Shown: one piece after another, positions 1-5,012 of the stretch
Layout: every line of letters begins with the position of its first letter
Position numbering within the stretch: position 1 is the stretch's first letter
Assembly (NCBI GenBank): GCA_030151005.1
Contig: JASLES010000002.1
Span: 1 to 5,012, forward strand
DNA: 5,012 nt
DNA from: Silvimonas sp.
GTDB lineage: Bacteria > Pseudomonadota > Gammaproteobacteria > Burkholderiales > Chitinibacteraceae
Direction: 5' to 3'
Made by a program: the position numbers and the translations under genes
The notes under the pieces: model-generated
What the model was told of the DNA's origin: nothing
Databases searched by the model: none
What the model saw: the letters and a program-made list of their open reading frames with translations, nothing else

Positions 1-23
1 AAACCCCGCCACCGGCGGGGCTT
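1..23 (-). terminator. Rho-independent terminator closing the transporter operon
   Basis: Positions 4-10 (CCCCGCC) and 14-20 (GGCGGGG) form a perfect 7-bp GC stem around a 3-base loop. Read on the minus strand, the stem extends through a G-U pair (21 with 3) and two A-U pairs (22 with 2, 23 with 1), and the transcript runs out of the hairpin into U residues at the window edge. It begins 23 bases after the stop codon of the ATPase gene, where an operon end is expected. On the plus strand the hairpin is followed by CTTGTG and would be a poor terminator. Only three U residues are visible, so the length of the U tract is unknown. Confidence 0.8.
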
Positions 24-46
24 GTGCAACCCTCAAAAAAACCTCA

Positions 47-871
47 TCACCACGCAAAATGCCACTCCCCCGCACTGACCGGGTCTGGTCGGCGCACGCT
101 CAGGTCAGCAGAGAGCTTCCCGTCGCCAAACTCCTGCAACACATCTTCCTTGATCGCCGCAAATTCGTAACTGCCCCGATCACGCGGGCGGGCCAGCGGG
201 ACGTCCACAATGCGTTTGATCCGGCCTGGGCGCGGTTGCATCACCACAATACGGTCGCCCAGGTACACTGCTTCTTCCACATCATGCGTCACCAGAATCA
301 TGGTGATGCCTTCTTGCTCCCAGATGCGTTGCAGTTCTTGTTGCAAGTAATTGCGGGTCAGTGCGTCGAGGGCGCCAAAGGGCTCGTCCAGCAGCAAGAC
401 TTCTGGCCGGTTCACCAATGCACGGGCGATGGCGACGCGCTGGCTCATGCCACCAGACAACTGATACGGGTAGGCGTTTTCGTATCCTTTCAGGCCTACA
501 AGATCAATGTGTTCCTGGATGGCTTTCTTGCGCTGCGCAGCGCTTTGCTCGCTATTGAGTAAACCCAGGCCCACGTTCTGTTCTACGGTCAGCCACGGGA
601 ACAAACGATGTTCCTGGAACACAATGCCGCGATTCAGGCTGGTGCCAGTAATGCGCTGGCCATCCAGGATGATTTCGCCCTGATAGTCTTGTTCCAGACC
701 AATAATCAAACGCAACAGCGTGGATTTGCCGCAACCGCTGGCGCCAACGATGCTGACAAATTCGCCCGGTTTGATAGAGAGCGAGATATTTTCCAGCACC
801 GGTTTGGGTTCGCCAGAGACCGGGTAAAGCTTGCCCAGATTGCGGATATCCAGAGTGGCTGCATGTGCCAT
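47..871 (-). CDS. ABC transporter ATP-binding protein, NitT/Tau (SsuB/TauB/NrtD-like) family
   Basis: This 274-residue protein is the cytoplasmic ATPase that powers import through the neighbouring permeases. All nucleotide-binding motifs are present in order: Walker A GASGCGKST at residues 43-51, Q-loop glutamine at 86 in VFQEHRLFPW, signature LSGGMSQR at 138-145, Walker B ending LLLDEP at 159-164 with catalytic E163, D-loop GALD at 166-169, and the switch histidine H196 in VTHD. The FPWLTVEQNV stretch after the Q-loop is typical of SsuB/TauB/NrtD proteins. The roughly 60-residue tail after H196-D197 shows no recognisable regulatory or substrate-binding domain, unlike NrtC. The ATG at 871 has AAGGAAA at 877-883 with good spacing. 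The gene ends in two consecutive in-frame TGA codons (49-47 and 46-44). It is last in the operon, 33 bases after permease A2, and is the only ATPase in view, so it may serve both permease pairs. The family call is secure; the substrate is not known. Confidence 0.95.
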   Translation of the reverse strand: MAHAATLDIRNLGKLYPVSGEPKPVLENISLSIKPGEFVSIVGASGCGKSTLLRLIIGLEQDYQGEIILDGQRITGTSLNRGIVFQEHRLFPWLTVEQNVGLGLLNSEQSAAQRKKAIQEHIDLVGLKGYENAYPYQLSGGMSQRVAIARALVNRPEVLLLDEPFGALDALTRNYLQQELQRIWEQEGITMILVTHDVEEAVYLGDRIVVMQPRPGRIKRIVDVPLARPRDRGSYEFAAIKEDVLQEFGDGKLSADLSVRRPDPVSAGEWHFAW

Positions 872-876
872 GGTTG

Positions 877-883
877 TTTCCTT
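877..883 (-). promoter_or_regulatory. Ribosome binding site of the ATPase gene
   Basis: The minus strand reads AAGGAAA here, with AGGA seven bases before the ATG at 871. This supports the chosen start of the ATPase. It lies in the 33-base gap after permease A2, which holds no other recognisable signal. Confidence 0.75.
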
Positions 884-904
884 TTGAATGTTGGATAGTG
901 CGGG

Positions 905-1708
905 TCAGCGGCGCTGCCAGCGGGTGAGGTAGCGCTCAAGGCCGCCGGCCAATGCGGTAAAACCAAAGCCAATTAGCCCGACCAGGATCACGCCCAGCAA
1001 GACGTTATCCATGCGGAACTGCTCCTGGCCGTCTGTTAACAGGTTGCCGATGCCCACGCCGGCGGTAAGCAGGTATTCCGAGCCCAGGGTGGCAAGCCAG
1101 GCGTAGATCAGCGCCAGATAAACCCCGCTGAAAATGGCGGGCAGGGCGGCAGGCAAGACCACACGGCGCACCAGTTGCAGGCGACCAAACCCCAGCACCC
1201 GCGCTACTTCTACAAGGTCTTTCGGGACGCCGCGCACACCAGAAAGCGTGTTGATGAACGCCGGCCAGAACGCGGCCAGGGCAATGAAGGCAATCTTGGC
1301 CAGATCGCCCAGGCCAAACCACAGCGAGATCAGCGGCACCCAGGCAAAGATCGACACTTGCTTGAAGGCGTTGAGCGTCGGGTTAACGACGTTCTCGGCC
1401 AGGCGGGACAAGCCCAGTACTAGTCCGAGCGTCAGTCCGGCCAGCGTACCGGCTGCAAAACCGGTGAGGTCTCGCGCCAGGCTGGCGCCCAATTGCTGCC
1501 ACAGCGTGCCGGTACGGATCAGTTCCAGTGCGGAATCGACCACTTTGCCAGGTGAGACAAACAACGGGCTGGCGATACGGCCGCTGGCATAGCCAGCCCA
1601 CCACAAGAACAAGATCAACGCAGGCAATACCCAGCCGCGCAGGGCCGGTGGCACTGCGGCGGGGTGCAGAAAGCGTGACCAGGAGCGGGAGGGTGTTGAT
1701 GTGGTCAT
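905..1708 (-). CDS. ABC transporter permease A2, SsuC/TauC-like (BPD_transp_1 family)
   Basis: This 267-residue inner-membrane permease is a NitT/Tau-class import channel subunit. Hydrophobic segments lie at about residues 25-43, 80-100, 115-132, 137-154, 194-208 and 235-256, the usual six-helix plan. The EAA loop that docks on the ATPase is clear at 167-186: EVARVLG, then LP at 185-186, with the conserved glycine at G173. The QVSIFAWVPLISLWFG stretch (117-132) marks it as 'type A', shared with permease A1. The ATG at 1708 is nine bases after the stop codon of permease B2, and its ribosome binding site runs into that stop, so the two genes are probably translationally coupled. It likely pairs with B2 and uses the ATPase that follows 33 bases downstream. 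The family is certain; the substrate and the pairing are inferred. Confidence 0.94.
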   Translation of the reverse strand: MTTSTPSRSWSRFLHPAAVPPALRGWVLPALILFLWWAGYASGRIASPLFVSPGKVVDSALELIRTGTLWQQLGASLARDLTGFAAGTLAGLTLGLVLGLSRLAENVVNPTLNAFKQVSIFAWVPLISLWFGLGDLAKIAFIALAAFWPAFINTLSGVRGVPKDLVEVARVLGFGRLQLVRRVVLPAALPAIFSGVYLALIYAWLATLGSEYLLTAGVGIGNLLTDGQEQFRMDNVLLGVILVGLIGFGFTALAGGLERYLTRWQRR

Positions 1709-1710
1709 GA

Positions 1711-1719
1711 TTTCCTCTT
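1711..1719 (-). promoter_or_regulatory. Ribosome binding site of permease A2, overlapping the stop of B2
   Basis: The minus strand reads TAAGAGGAAATCATG across this junction. The TAA is the stop codon of permease B2 and the AGAGGAAA that follows is the Shine-Dalgarno for A2. This places termination and re-initiation within 15 bases, a layout that favours translational coupling and matched amounts of B2 and A2. Confidence 0.8.
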
Positions 1720-1728
1720 AAAACGCGT
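1718..1728. repeat. Conserved B-to-A junction, copy 2 (partner at 4500-4510)
   Basis: TTAAAACGCGT at 1718-1728 is repeated exactly at 4500-4510. Both copies cover the last codons and stop of a B-type permease, and both are flanked by a Shine-Dalgarno for the A-type permease. It is best read as a remnant of the duplication that produced two permease pairs, not as a mobile or regulatory repeat. Confidence 0.5.
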
Positions 1729-2557
1729 CACGACGCCAGCGCAGCAGGCGTTTTTCGATCACGGATAACAGCTTGTCCAGCACAAAGCCCACGCCACCAA
1801 TGATGATCACGGCGGCCAGCACCACATCCAGTTGATACAACTGGCGGCCGTAGACGATCAAAAAGCCCAGACCCTCGCTGGAGGCCAGCAGTTCTACTGC
1901 CACCAGTGCCAGCCAGGCGTTGGTGAGCCCGTAGCGAATGCCATTCCAGATACCTGGCAGCGCCCCGGGCAGGATCACGTGGGTGAGGCGTTGCCAGCGG
2001 CCAAAACCGTAAATGCGCGCCACTTCCAGGTATTGCGCCGGCACGCTGCGGATGCCCTGATCGGTGTTGATGGCCACCGGTACCATCACCGCTTTGGCGA
2101 CCAACACCACTTTCAGGGCTTCTTCCATGCCCAGCAGCAAGATCAGAAACGGCAGCCAGCCCAGCACGGGGACCTGCGCAATGGCCTTGAACAGCGGGTA
2201 GACGTAATCCCGGAACAAACTGGAGAGCCCAAAGCCGATGCCCAGCAGCAAACCCAGCACCGCGCCCAGCGCAAAGCCGTCAATCACACGCCAGAAGCTC
2301 ACCAGCGCATTGCGGGTTAGATCGCCGCTTTGCGCCAGCTCAGACAATGCGGCCAGTACCGTGGCGGGGCTGGGCAGGATTTGCGGGGCAATCCACGCGT
2401 TGCGGGCGGCCAGTGCCCACAGCAGCAGCAAACCCAGCGGAAAGACCAGCGCAATCAGCACACGAGCGCCATCAGGCCAGCGCCATTGCCAGTGCGGCCG
2501 GGCGGCAGCGGGTTCTGGCGCGGTGGGCAGCGGCAGCAAGGGTTGTTGGGTCAGCAT
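1718..2557 (-). CDS. ABC transporter permease B2, SsuC/TauC-like (BPD_transp_1 family)
   Basis: This inner-membrane permease has 279 residues from the ATG at 2557. After a proline- and alanine-rich cytoplasmic N-terminus (about 1-30) come hydrophobic segments near residues 33-50, 91-112, 124-143, 147-164, 208-224 and 244-265. The EAA loop is intact at 178-197 (EVARIYG to LP at 196-197, glycine G184). IAQVPVLGWLPFLILLLG (126-143) is a 'type B' signature shared with B1 and different from the FAW version in A1 and A2. An ATG at 2578 would add seven residues and overlap the stop of the binding protein gene as ATGA, but it lacks a good Shine-Dalgarno. The ATG at 2557 has GGGAGA at 2562-2567 and is preferred. 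It follows the binding protein gene by 17 bases and precedes A2 by nine, so it probably forms a heterodimer with A2. Confidence 0.93.
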   Translation of the reverse strand: MLTQQPLLPLPTAPEPAAARPHWQWRWPDGARVLIALVFPLGLLLLWALAARNAWIAPQILPSPATVLAALSELAQSGDLTRNALVSFWRVIDGFALGAVLGLLLGIGFGLSSLFRDYVYPLFKAIAQVPVLGWLPFLILLLGMEEALKVVLVAKAVMVPVAINTDQGIRSVPAQYLEVARIYGFGRWQRLTHVILPGALPGIWNGIRYGLTNAWLALVAVELLASSEGLGFLIVYGRQLYQLDVVLAAVIIIGGVGFVLDKLLSVIEKRLLRWRRDAF

Positions 2558-2561
2558 GGGC

Positions 2562-2567
2562 TCTCCC
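2562..2567 (-). promoter_or_regulatory. Ribosome binding site that decides the start of permease B2
   Basis: The minus strand reads GGGAGA, with GGGAG five bases upstream of the ATG at 2557. The alternative ATG at 2578 is preceded by GGCGGCCAA, with no clear Shine-Dalgarno, although it forms an ATGA overlap with the preceding gene's stop. The site therefore favours the shorter protein, but coupled initiation at 2578 is not excluded. Confidence 0.65.
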
Positions 2568-2574
2568 GGCAATT

Positions 2575-3660
2575 TCATTTGGCCGCCAGCTTGCGGCCGC
2601 TGTTATCCAGCGTCGGCCAGAAGCCCGTCAGTTGGGATTGTTGCAGCGCCGCCGTCAGAAAAGAGCTATCCGCCCACTGTTTGACATCCACCCGTGTGCG
2701 CGCCAGTTTCAGGCGGAACGCATCATCGGCCACGCCTTGATACAGGCTCAGGGCATAGTCGGTCAGCAAGGGGCTCGATTGCAGCAATGCGTCTTCACCG
2801 TCCTGGTCTTCATGCAGGGTTTTTTCCGGGAAACCCATTTTGGCGACAAGGCTGATATAGGCGTTGGTATTGGCCGGATCGGCCAGCCAGCGGTTGGCGG
2901 GCAGCAACGCTTTCAAGAGGCGCGTGGTGGTTTGCGGATATTTTTTGGCAAACTCGTCCGTCACCAGCACGCCAGAATTGCATGCATACGCGGCGTTTTC
3001 GTGGTCGCTAAACACAATGCGCGCCAGACCCTTATCTTTGAGCGGCAAGATCTGCACCCAGGAGAACACCGCATCGATCGACTTGCTGGTCAGCGCCGGG
3101 GCGATGCCTTCAACCGACAGGTTCACCACGCGGATATCCCGCTCGGTCAGCCCATTGGCGGCCAGAATGCGGTTGATGGGGGTCTGGATATTGGTGCCGA
3201 TAGAAAACCCGACGCGCTTGCCCTTGAGGTCTTTCACGCTTTTGATGGGTGAATCTGGCGGCACCGCCAGATAAACGTGCTGGCGGGTGCCGGCCAGTGC
3301 AATCAGCCGGGTATTGAGGCCGCCAGCTTTGCCCACCAAAGAGGGCAGATCCCCTTGGAAGGCAAAATCCAGTTGTTTGTTGGTCAGGGCTTCGTTCACG
3401 GCCGGACCAGCACCCCGGAAAAACACCCAGTCGATCTTCACGTTGTCTTTCTTGAATTCTTCTTCAATCAAGCCGCGGGTATACGCCACCCCGACCGGGC
3501 CGACCGTAAAGGCGGGCGGATTGCCGGTTTTGGGGGTGGCCACGCCAATATGGATTACGGTGGGTGGGGCTTCGGCATAGGCGCCGACGGCCACGCCGAA
3601 CGCGGTCAGCGCCAGGGTGAGGCGTGCCAGCGGGCCGCGCAGGGTTTTCAGGCTGAACAT
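2575..3660 (-). CDS. Periplasmic substrate-binding protein of a NitT/Tau-class ABC importer (SsuA-like)
   Basis: This 361-residue protein captures the substrate in the periplasm and delivers it to the permeases. The N-terminus is a classic Sec signal: basic residues (K5, R8, R13), a hydrophobic core at about 14-27, and a likely cleavage after AYA at residue 29. There is no lipobox cysteine, so the mature protein should be soluble. The mature part follows the SsuA/NMT1 plan: an opening strand VIHIGVA (35-41), then RGAGPAVNEALTNKQLDFAFQGDLPSLV (82-109), matching the part of SsuA-type proteins that has a G-P-x-x-x-E-A-L then a D-F-x-x-x-G-D-x-P pattern. A second-lobe stretch DLKGKRVGFSIGT lies at 144-156, and SIDAVFSW at 194-201. 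A single cysteine, C227, is left after cleavage. The ATG at 3660 is chosen because GAGGA lies seven bases upstream; a TTG two codons earlier would be too close to it. The ligand cannot be named: sulfonates, taurine, nitrate and other small compounds are all bound by this family. Confidence 0.92.
   Translation of the reverse strand: MFSLKTLRGPLARLTLALTAFGVAVGAYAEAPPTVIHIGVATPKTGNPPAFTVGPVGVAYTRGLIEEEFKKDNVKIDWVFFRGAGPAVNEALTNKQLDFAFQGDLPSLVGKAGGLNTRLIALAGTRQHVYLAVPPDSPIKSVKDLKGKRVGFSIGTNIQTPINRILAANGLTERDIRVVNLSVEGIAPALTSKSIDAVFSWVQILPLKDKGLARIVFSDHENAAYACNSGVLVTDEFAKKYPQTTTRLLKALLPANRWLADPANTNAYISLVAKMGFPEKTLHEDQDGEDALLQSSPLLTDYALSLYQGVADDAFRLKLARTRVDVKQWADSSFLTAALQQSQLTGFWPTLDNSGRKLAAK
3574..3660 (-). 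other. Signal peptide of the substrate-binding protein (residues 1-29)
   Basis: The stretch has a basic start (MFSLKTLRGPLAR), a hydrophobic core rich in L, A and V, and an A-Y-A cleavage motif before E30. These show Sec export by signal peptidase I. The exact cleavage residue is a prediction. Confidence 0.8.
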
Positions 3661-3667
3661 GGGCAAG

Positions 3668-3672
3668 TCCTC
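3668..3672 (-). promoter_or_regulatory. Ribosome binding site of the substrate-binding protein gene
   Basis: The minus strand reads GAGGA, seven bases before the ATG at 3660. This rules out the in-frame TTG at 3666, which would sit almost on top of it. The site lies in the 37-base gap after permease A1, the longest gap in the operon. I see no hairpin or promoter in that gap. Confidence 0.75.
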
Positions 3673-3697
3673 AGAATATGAAAGGGGGATGAGTCAG

Positions 3698-4489
3698 TTA
3701 ATGGGCAGGGCCGCGCCAGATCAGCAAGCGGTCTTCCAGTCGCTGCGCCAGGCGGTTGAGCGCGTAGCCAGTCAGGCCAATCACCAGCATGCCGACGATG
3801 ATCACATCGACGCGGAACGCGGCCCGACCACGGATCACGGTGGCGCCAACGCCGGTGGCATCAAAGCTGGGCAGCAAGAATTCGGCACCGATAGTCGCCA
3901 GCCAGGCGTAGATCAATGCCAGATTCAGACCCGTCAGAATCTGCGGCGAGGCGGCAGGCAGCACCAGCCGCACCAGCCGCTGCCAGCGGCTAAAACCATA
4001 AACGCGGGCGACTTCAAGCTGCGCTTGGCCCACGCCGCGAATGCCCTCGTGCGTGGACAGCACCACCGGGTAAAACGCCGCCACCGCAATGAATAAAACT
4101 CGCGCCTGGTCGGTGTAGCCCAGCCAGATAGAGATCAGCGGAATCCACGCAAACAGGCTGATCTGGCGCAGCGTATGAAAGGTCGGCCCCAGCAGGCGAT
4201 CCGCCCAGCGGGACAAGCCCAGCAACACGCCAAACGCAATACCGGCAAGGCTGCCCAGCACAAAACCGGCAAGGTCACGAGCCAGACTGGCGGCCAGTGC
4301 ATGCGCAAAGCCGTTGGCGGTGATTTCTTGCCAGCCGGCTTGCAGCACGGCCAACGGGCTGACGATCAACCTGGTATTGACCCAACCGGCGCTTGCGGCC
4401 ACTTGCCACAGCAGCACAAATAAGAGTGGGGCCACAACACCACGCCAGTCGCGTTGCCAGAAAGCAGGGCGGGATTGGGAAGCAGACAT
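3698..4489 (-). CDS. ABC transporter permease A1, SsuC/TauC-like (BPD_transp_1 family)
   Basis: This 263-residue inner-membrane permease is a paralogue of A2. Hydrophobic segments lie near residues 17-34, 71-92, 106-123, 129-145, 187-203 and 228-248. The EAA loop at 159-178 is intact (EVARVYG with G165, LP at 177-178). It shares with A2 the ASLARDL(A/T)GF stretch (A1 67-75), the FAW(I/V)PLIS segment (113-120) and the identical ALIYAWLAT stretch (191-199). It carries about four extra residues (around SFDAT, 208-212) in the loop before the last helix, where A2 reads TAGVGIG. The ATG at 4489 is chosen for its strong TAAGGAG site; an in-frame ATG at 4540 would overlap the end of B1 by about 40 bases and has no support. 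It follows B1 by 10 bases and probably pairs with it. Confidence 0.93.
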   Translation of the reverse strand: MSASQSRPAFWQRDWRGVVAPLLFVLLWQVAASAGWVNTRLIVSPLAVLQAGWQEITANGFAHALAASLARDLAGFVLGSLAGIAFGVLLGLSRWADRLLGPTFHTLRQISLFAWIPLISIWLGYTDQARVLFIAVAAFYPVVLSTHEGIRGVGQAQLEVARVYGFSRWQRLVRLVLPAASPQILTGLNLALIYAWLATIGAEFLLPSFDATGVGATVIRGRAAFRVDVIIVGMLVIGLTGYALNRLAQRLEDRLLIWRGPAH

Positions 4490-4495
4490 GGAGTT

Positions 4496-4502
4496 CTCCT
4501 TA
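4496..4502 (-). promoter_or_regulatory. Ribosome binding site of permease A1, overlapping the stop of B1
   Basis: The minus strand reads TAAGGAGAACTCCATG. TAA is the stop codon of permease B1 and TAAGGAG is a near-consensus Shine-Dalgarno six bases before the ATG at 4489. The arrangement mirrors the B2-A2 junction and argues against the upstream in-frame ATG at 4540. Confidence 0.85.
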
Positions 4503-4510
4503 AAACGCGT
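4500..4510. repeat. Conserved B-to-A junction, copy 1 (partner at 1718-1728)
   Basis: This is the same 11 bases as at 1718-1728, at the end of permease B1. Shared amino acids (A-F at the C-terminus) explain part of the match; the shared TAA stop and its placement within the next gene's ribosome binding site add support for common descent. Confidence 0.5.
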
Positions 4511-5012
4511 TACGAGGCCAGCGTTGCAGCCGGTGCTCAAGCAAAGCCAGCAGCCGGTCCAGCACCACGCCGACCACGCCGATCAGCACCATGGCGACGA
4601 CCACCAGATCAAGCTGGAGCAACTGGCGGCCCCAGACCATCAGGTAACCCACGCCTTCACCTGCGGCCAGCAGTTCCACGAACACCAGGGCCAGCCACGC
4701 CTGCATGACGGCCTGACGCAACCCGTTGAAGAGGGTAGGCAAGGCGCTGGGTAACACCACACGGGTGATCACCTGGGGCAGGCTGAAACGGTATACGCGG
4801 GCGACATCCAGCAAGGGGCGCGGTACCTGGGCGATGCCTTTGGTGGTTTGCACCGTCACCGGCACGATCACCGCCAGCGAGATCGCCAGCACTTTGAGCG
4901 GCTCACCAATCCCGACAAAGATGATCAACAGCGGAATCCAGCCAATGACCGGAAACTGCGCCACCACCTCAAACGTGGGGTACAGATAAGCGCGGGCACG
5001 CCGGGAAAAACC
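4500..5012 (-). CDS. ABC transporter permease B1, SsuC/TauC-like, 5' end beyond the window
   Basis: Only the last 170 residues are present; the frame stays open to the right edge, so the start is outside. Using visible-fragment numbering, it begins GFSRRARAYLYPTFEVVAQF, which aligns with residues 108-129 of B2 with two residues missing (GFGLSSLFRDYVYPLFKAIA), so about 110 residues are probably missing. Hydrophobic segments lie at about 17-34, 38-54, 98-114 and 135-156. The ATPase-docking EAA loop is at 69-88, but it reads DVARVYR, with arginine R75 where the other three permeases have the conserved glycine, and aspartate for glutamate at its start. The end, RNAF-TAA, resembles RDAF-TAA of B2. 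An internal GTG at 4967 lies inside the conserved region and is not a credible start. The gene leads directly into A1. Confidence 0.9.
   Translation of the reverse strand, partial: GFSRRARAYLYPTFEVVAQFPVIGWIPLLIIFVGIGEPLKVLAISLAVIVPVTVQTTKGIAQVPRPLLDVARVYRFSLPQVITRVVLPSALPTLFNGLRQAVMQAWLALVFVELLAAGEGVGYLMVWGRQLLQLDLVVVAMVLIGVVGVVLDRLLALLEHRLQRWPRNAF

Noticed and set aside
35..41. A run of seven A (U7 in the minus-strand transcript) just after the ATPase stop, considered as the tail of a terminator.
   Set aside because: No stable hairpin precedes it in the transcript; the convincing hairpin lies downstream at 4-20.
59..562. A 167-codon plus-strand frame opposite the ATPase gene.
   Set aside because: It is antisense to a protein with every ABC ATPase motif intact, and its own translation (many H, Q and F residues) resembles no known family.
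1095..1110. A 16-base direct repeat, also at 3900-3915.
   Set aside because: It lies within both A-type permeases and encodes the conserved IYAWLA stretch, so paralogy explains it without a separate repeat element.
1832..2320. A plus-strand frame opposite permease B2 with a glutamine- and histidine-rich translation.
   Set aside because: The composition is what results from reading the reverse complement of leucine- and alanine-rich membrane segments; there is no independent support.
2347..3252. A 301-codon open frame on the plus strand opposite the binding protein and permease B2 genes.
   Set aside because: It lies wholly antisense to two well-supported genes, its translation is rich in R, Q, G and A with no recognisable domain, and it has no convincing ribosome binding site. 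It is a by-product of GC-rich coding on the other strand.
3661..3697. The 37-base gap between permease A1 and the binding protein gene, considered as an internal promoter or an mRNA-processing hairpin.
   Set aside because: I see no paired -35/-10 elements and no inverted repeat, only the ribosome binding site.
4500..4967. Permease B1 read as a complete 155-residue protein starting at the GTG at 4967.
   Set aside because: The frame stays open to the window edge and the 15 codons upstream align with B2, so the GTG is internal and the gene is simply cut by the edge.

Overview
The window holds one transcription unit, entirely on the minus strand. It encodes an ABC import system of the nitrate/sulfonate/taurine (NrtABC/SsuABC/TauABC, 'NitT/Tau') class. 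The even, GC-rich composition (about 60% GC by eye), Shine-Dalgarno-led starts and tight gene packing fit a proteobacterium. A betaproteobacterium, for example of the Neisseriales/Chromobacteriaceae type, is my best guess, but the sequence here cannot prove the taxon. There are no RNA genes, insertion sequences, CRISPR arrays or phage genes in view.

Read in the direction of transcription (right to left), the layout is as follows. Permease B1 is cut by the right edge (4500 to beyond 5012). Permease A1 is 3698-4489. The periplasmic substrate-binding protein is 2575-3660. Permease B2 is 1718-2557, permease A2 is 905-1708 and the ATPase is 47-871. A rho-independent terminator follows at the left edge (about 1-23). 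Gaps between genes are only 9 to 37 bases, so no internal promoter is needed. The operon promoter, the start of B1 and any earlier genes lie beyond the right edge. No stretch over 300 bases lacks a gene.

The point of interest is the gene count. A usual transporter of this class has one permease gene (acting as a homodimer), one ATPase and one binding protein. Here there are four permease genes arranged as two B-A pairs on either side of the binding protein gene, with only one ATPase and one binding protein visible. A1 resembles A2 and B1 resembles B2 more than A resembles B. The B-to-A junctions are also alike, with the same stop codon merged into the ribosome binding site and a shared 11-base stretch. 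The simplest reading is that an A/B permease pair, probably a heterodimer, was duplicated and diverged. The two pairs may share one ATPase and could serve different binding proteins, the second lying out of view. The substrate cannot be read from the sequence: no sulfonatase, taurine dioxygenase, nitrate reductase or thiamine gene is in the window.
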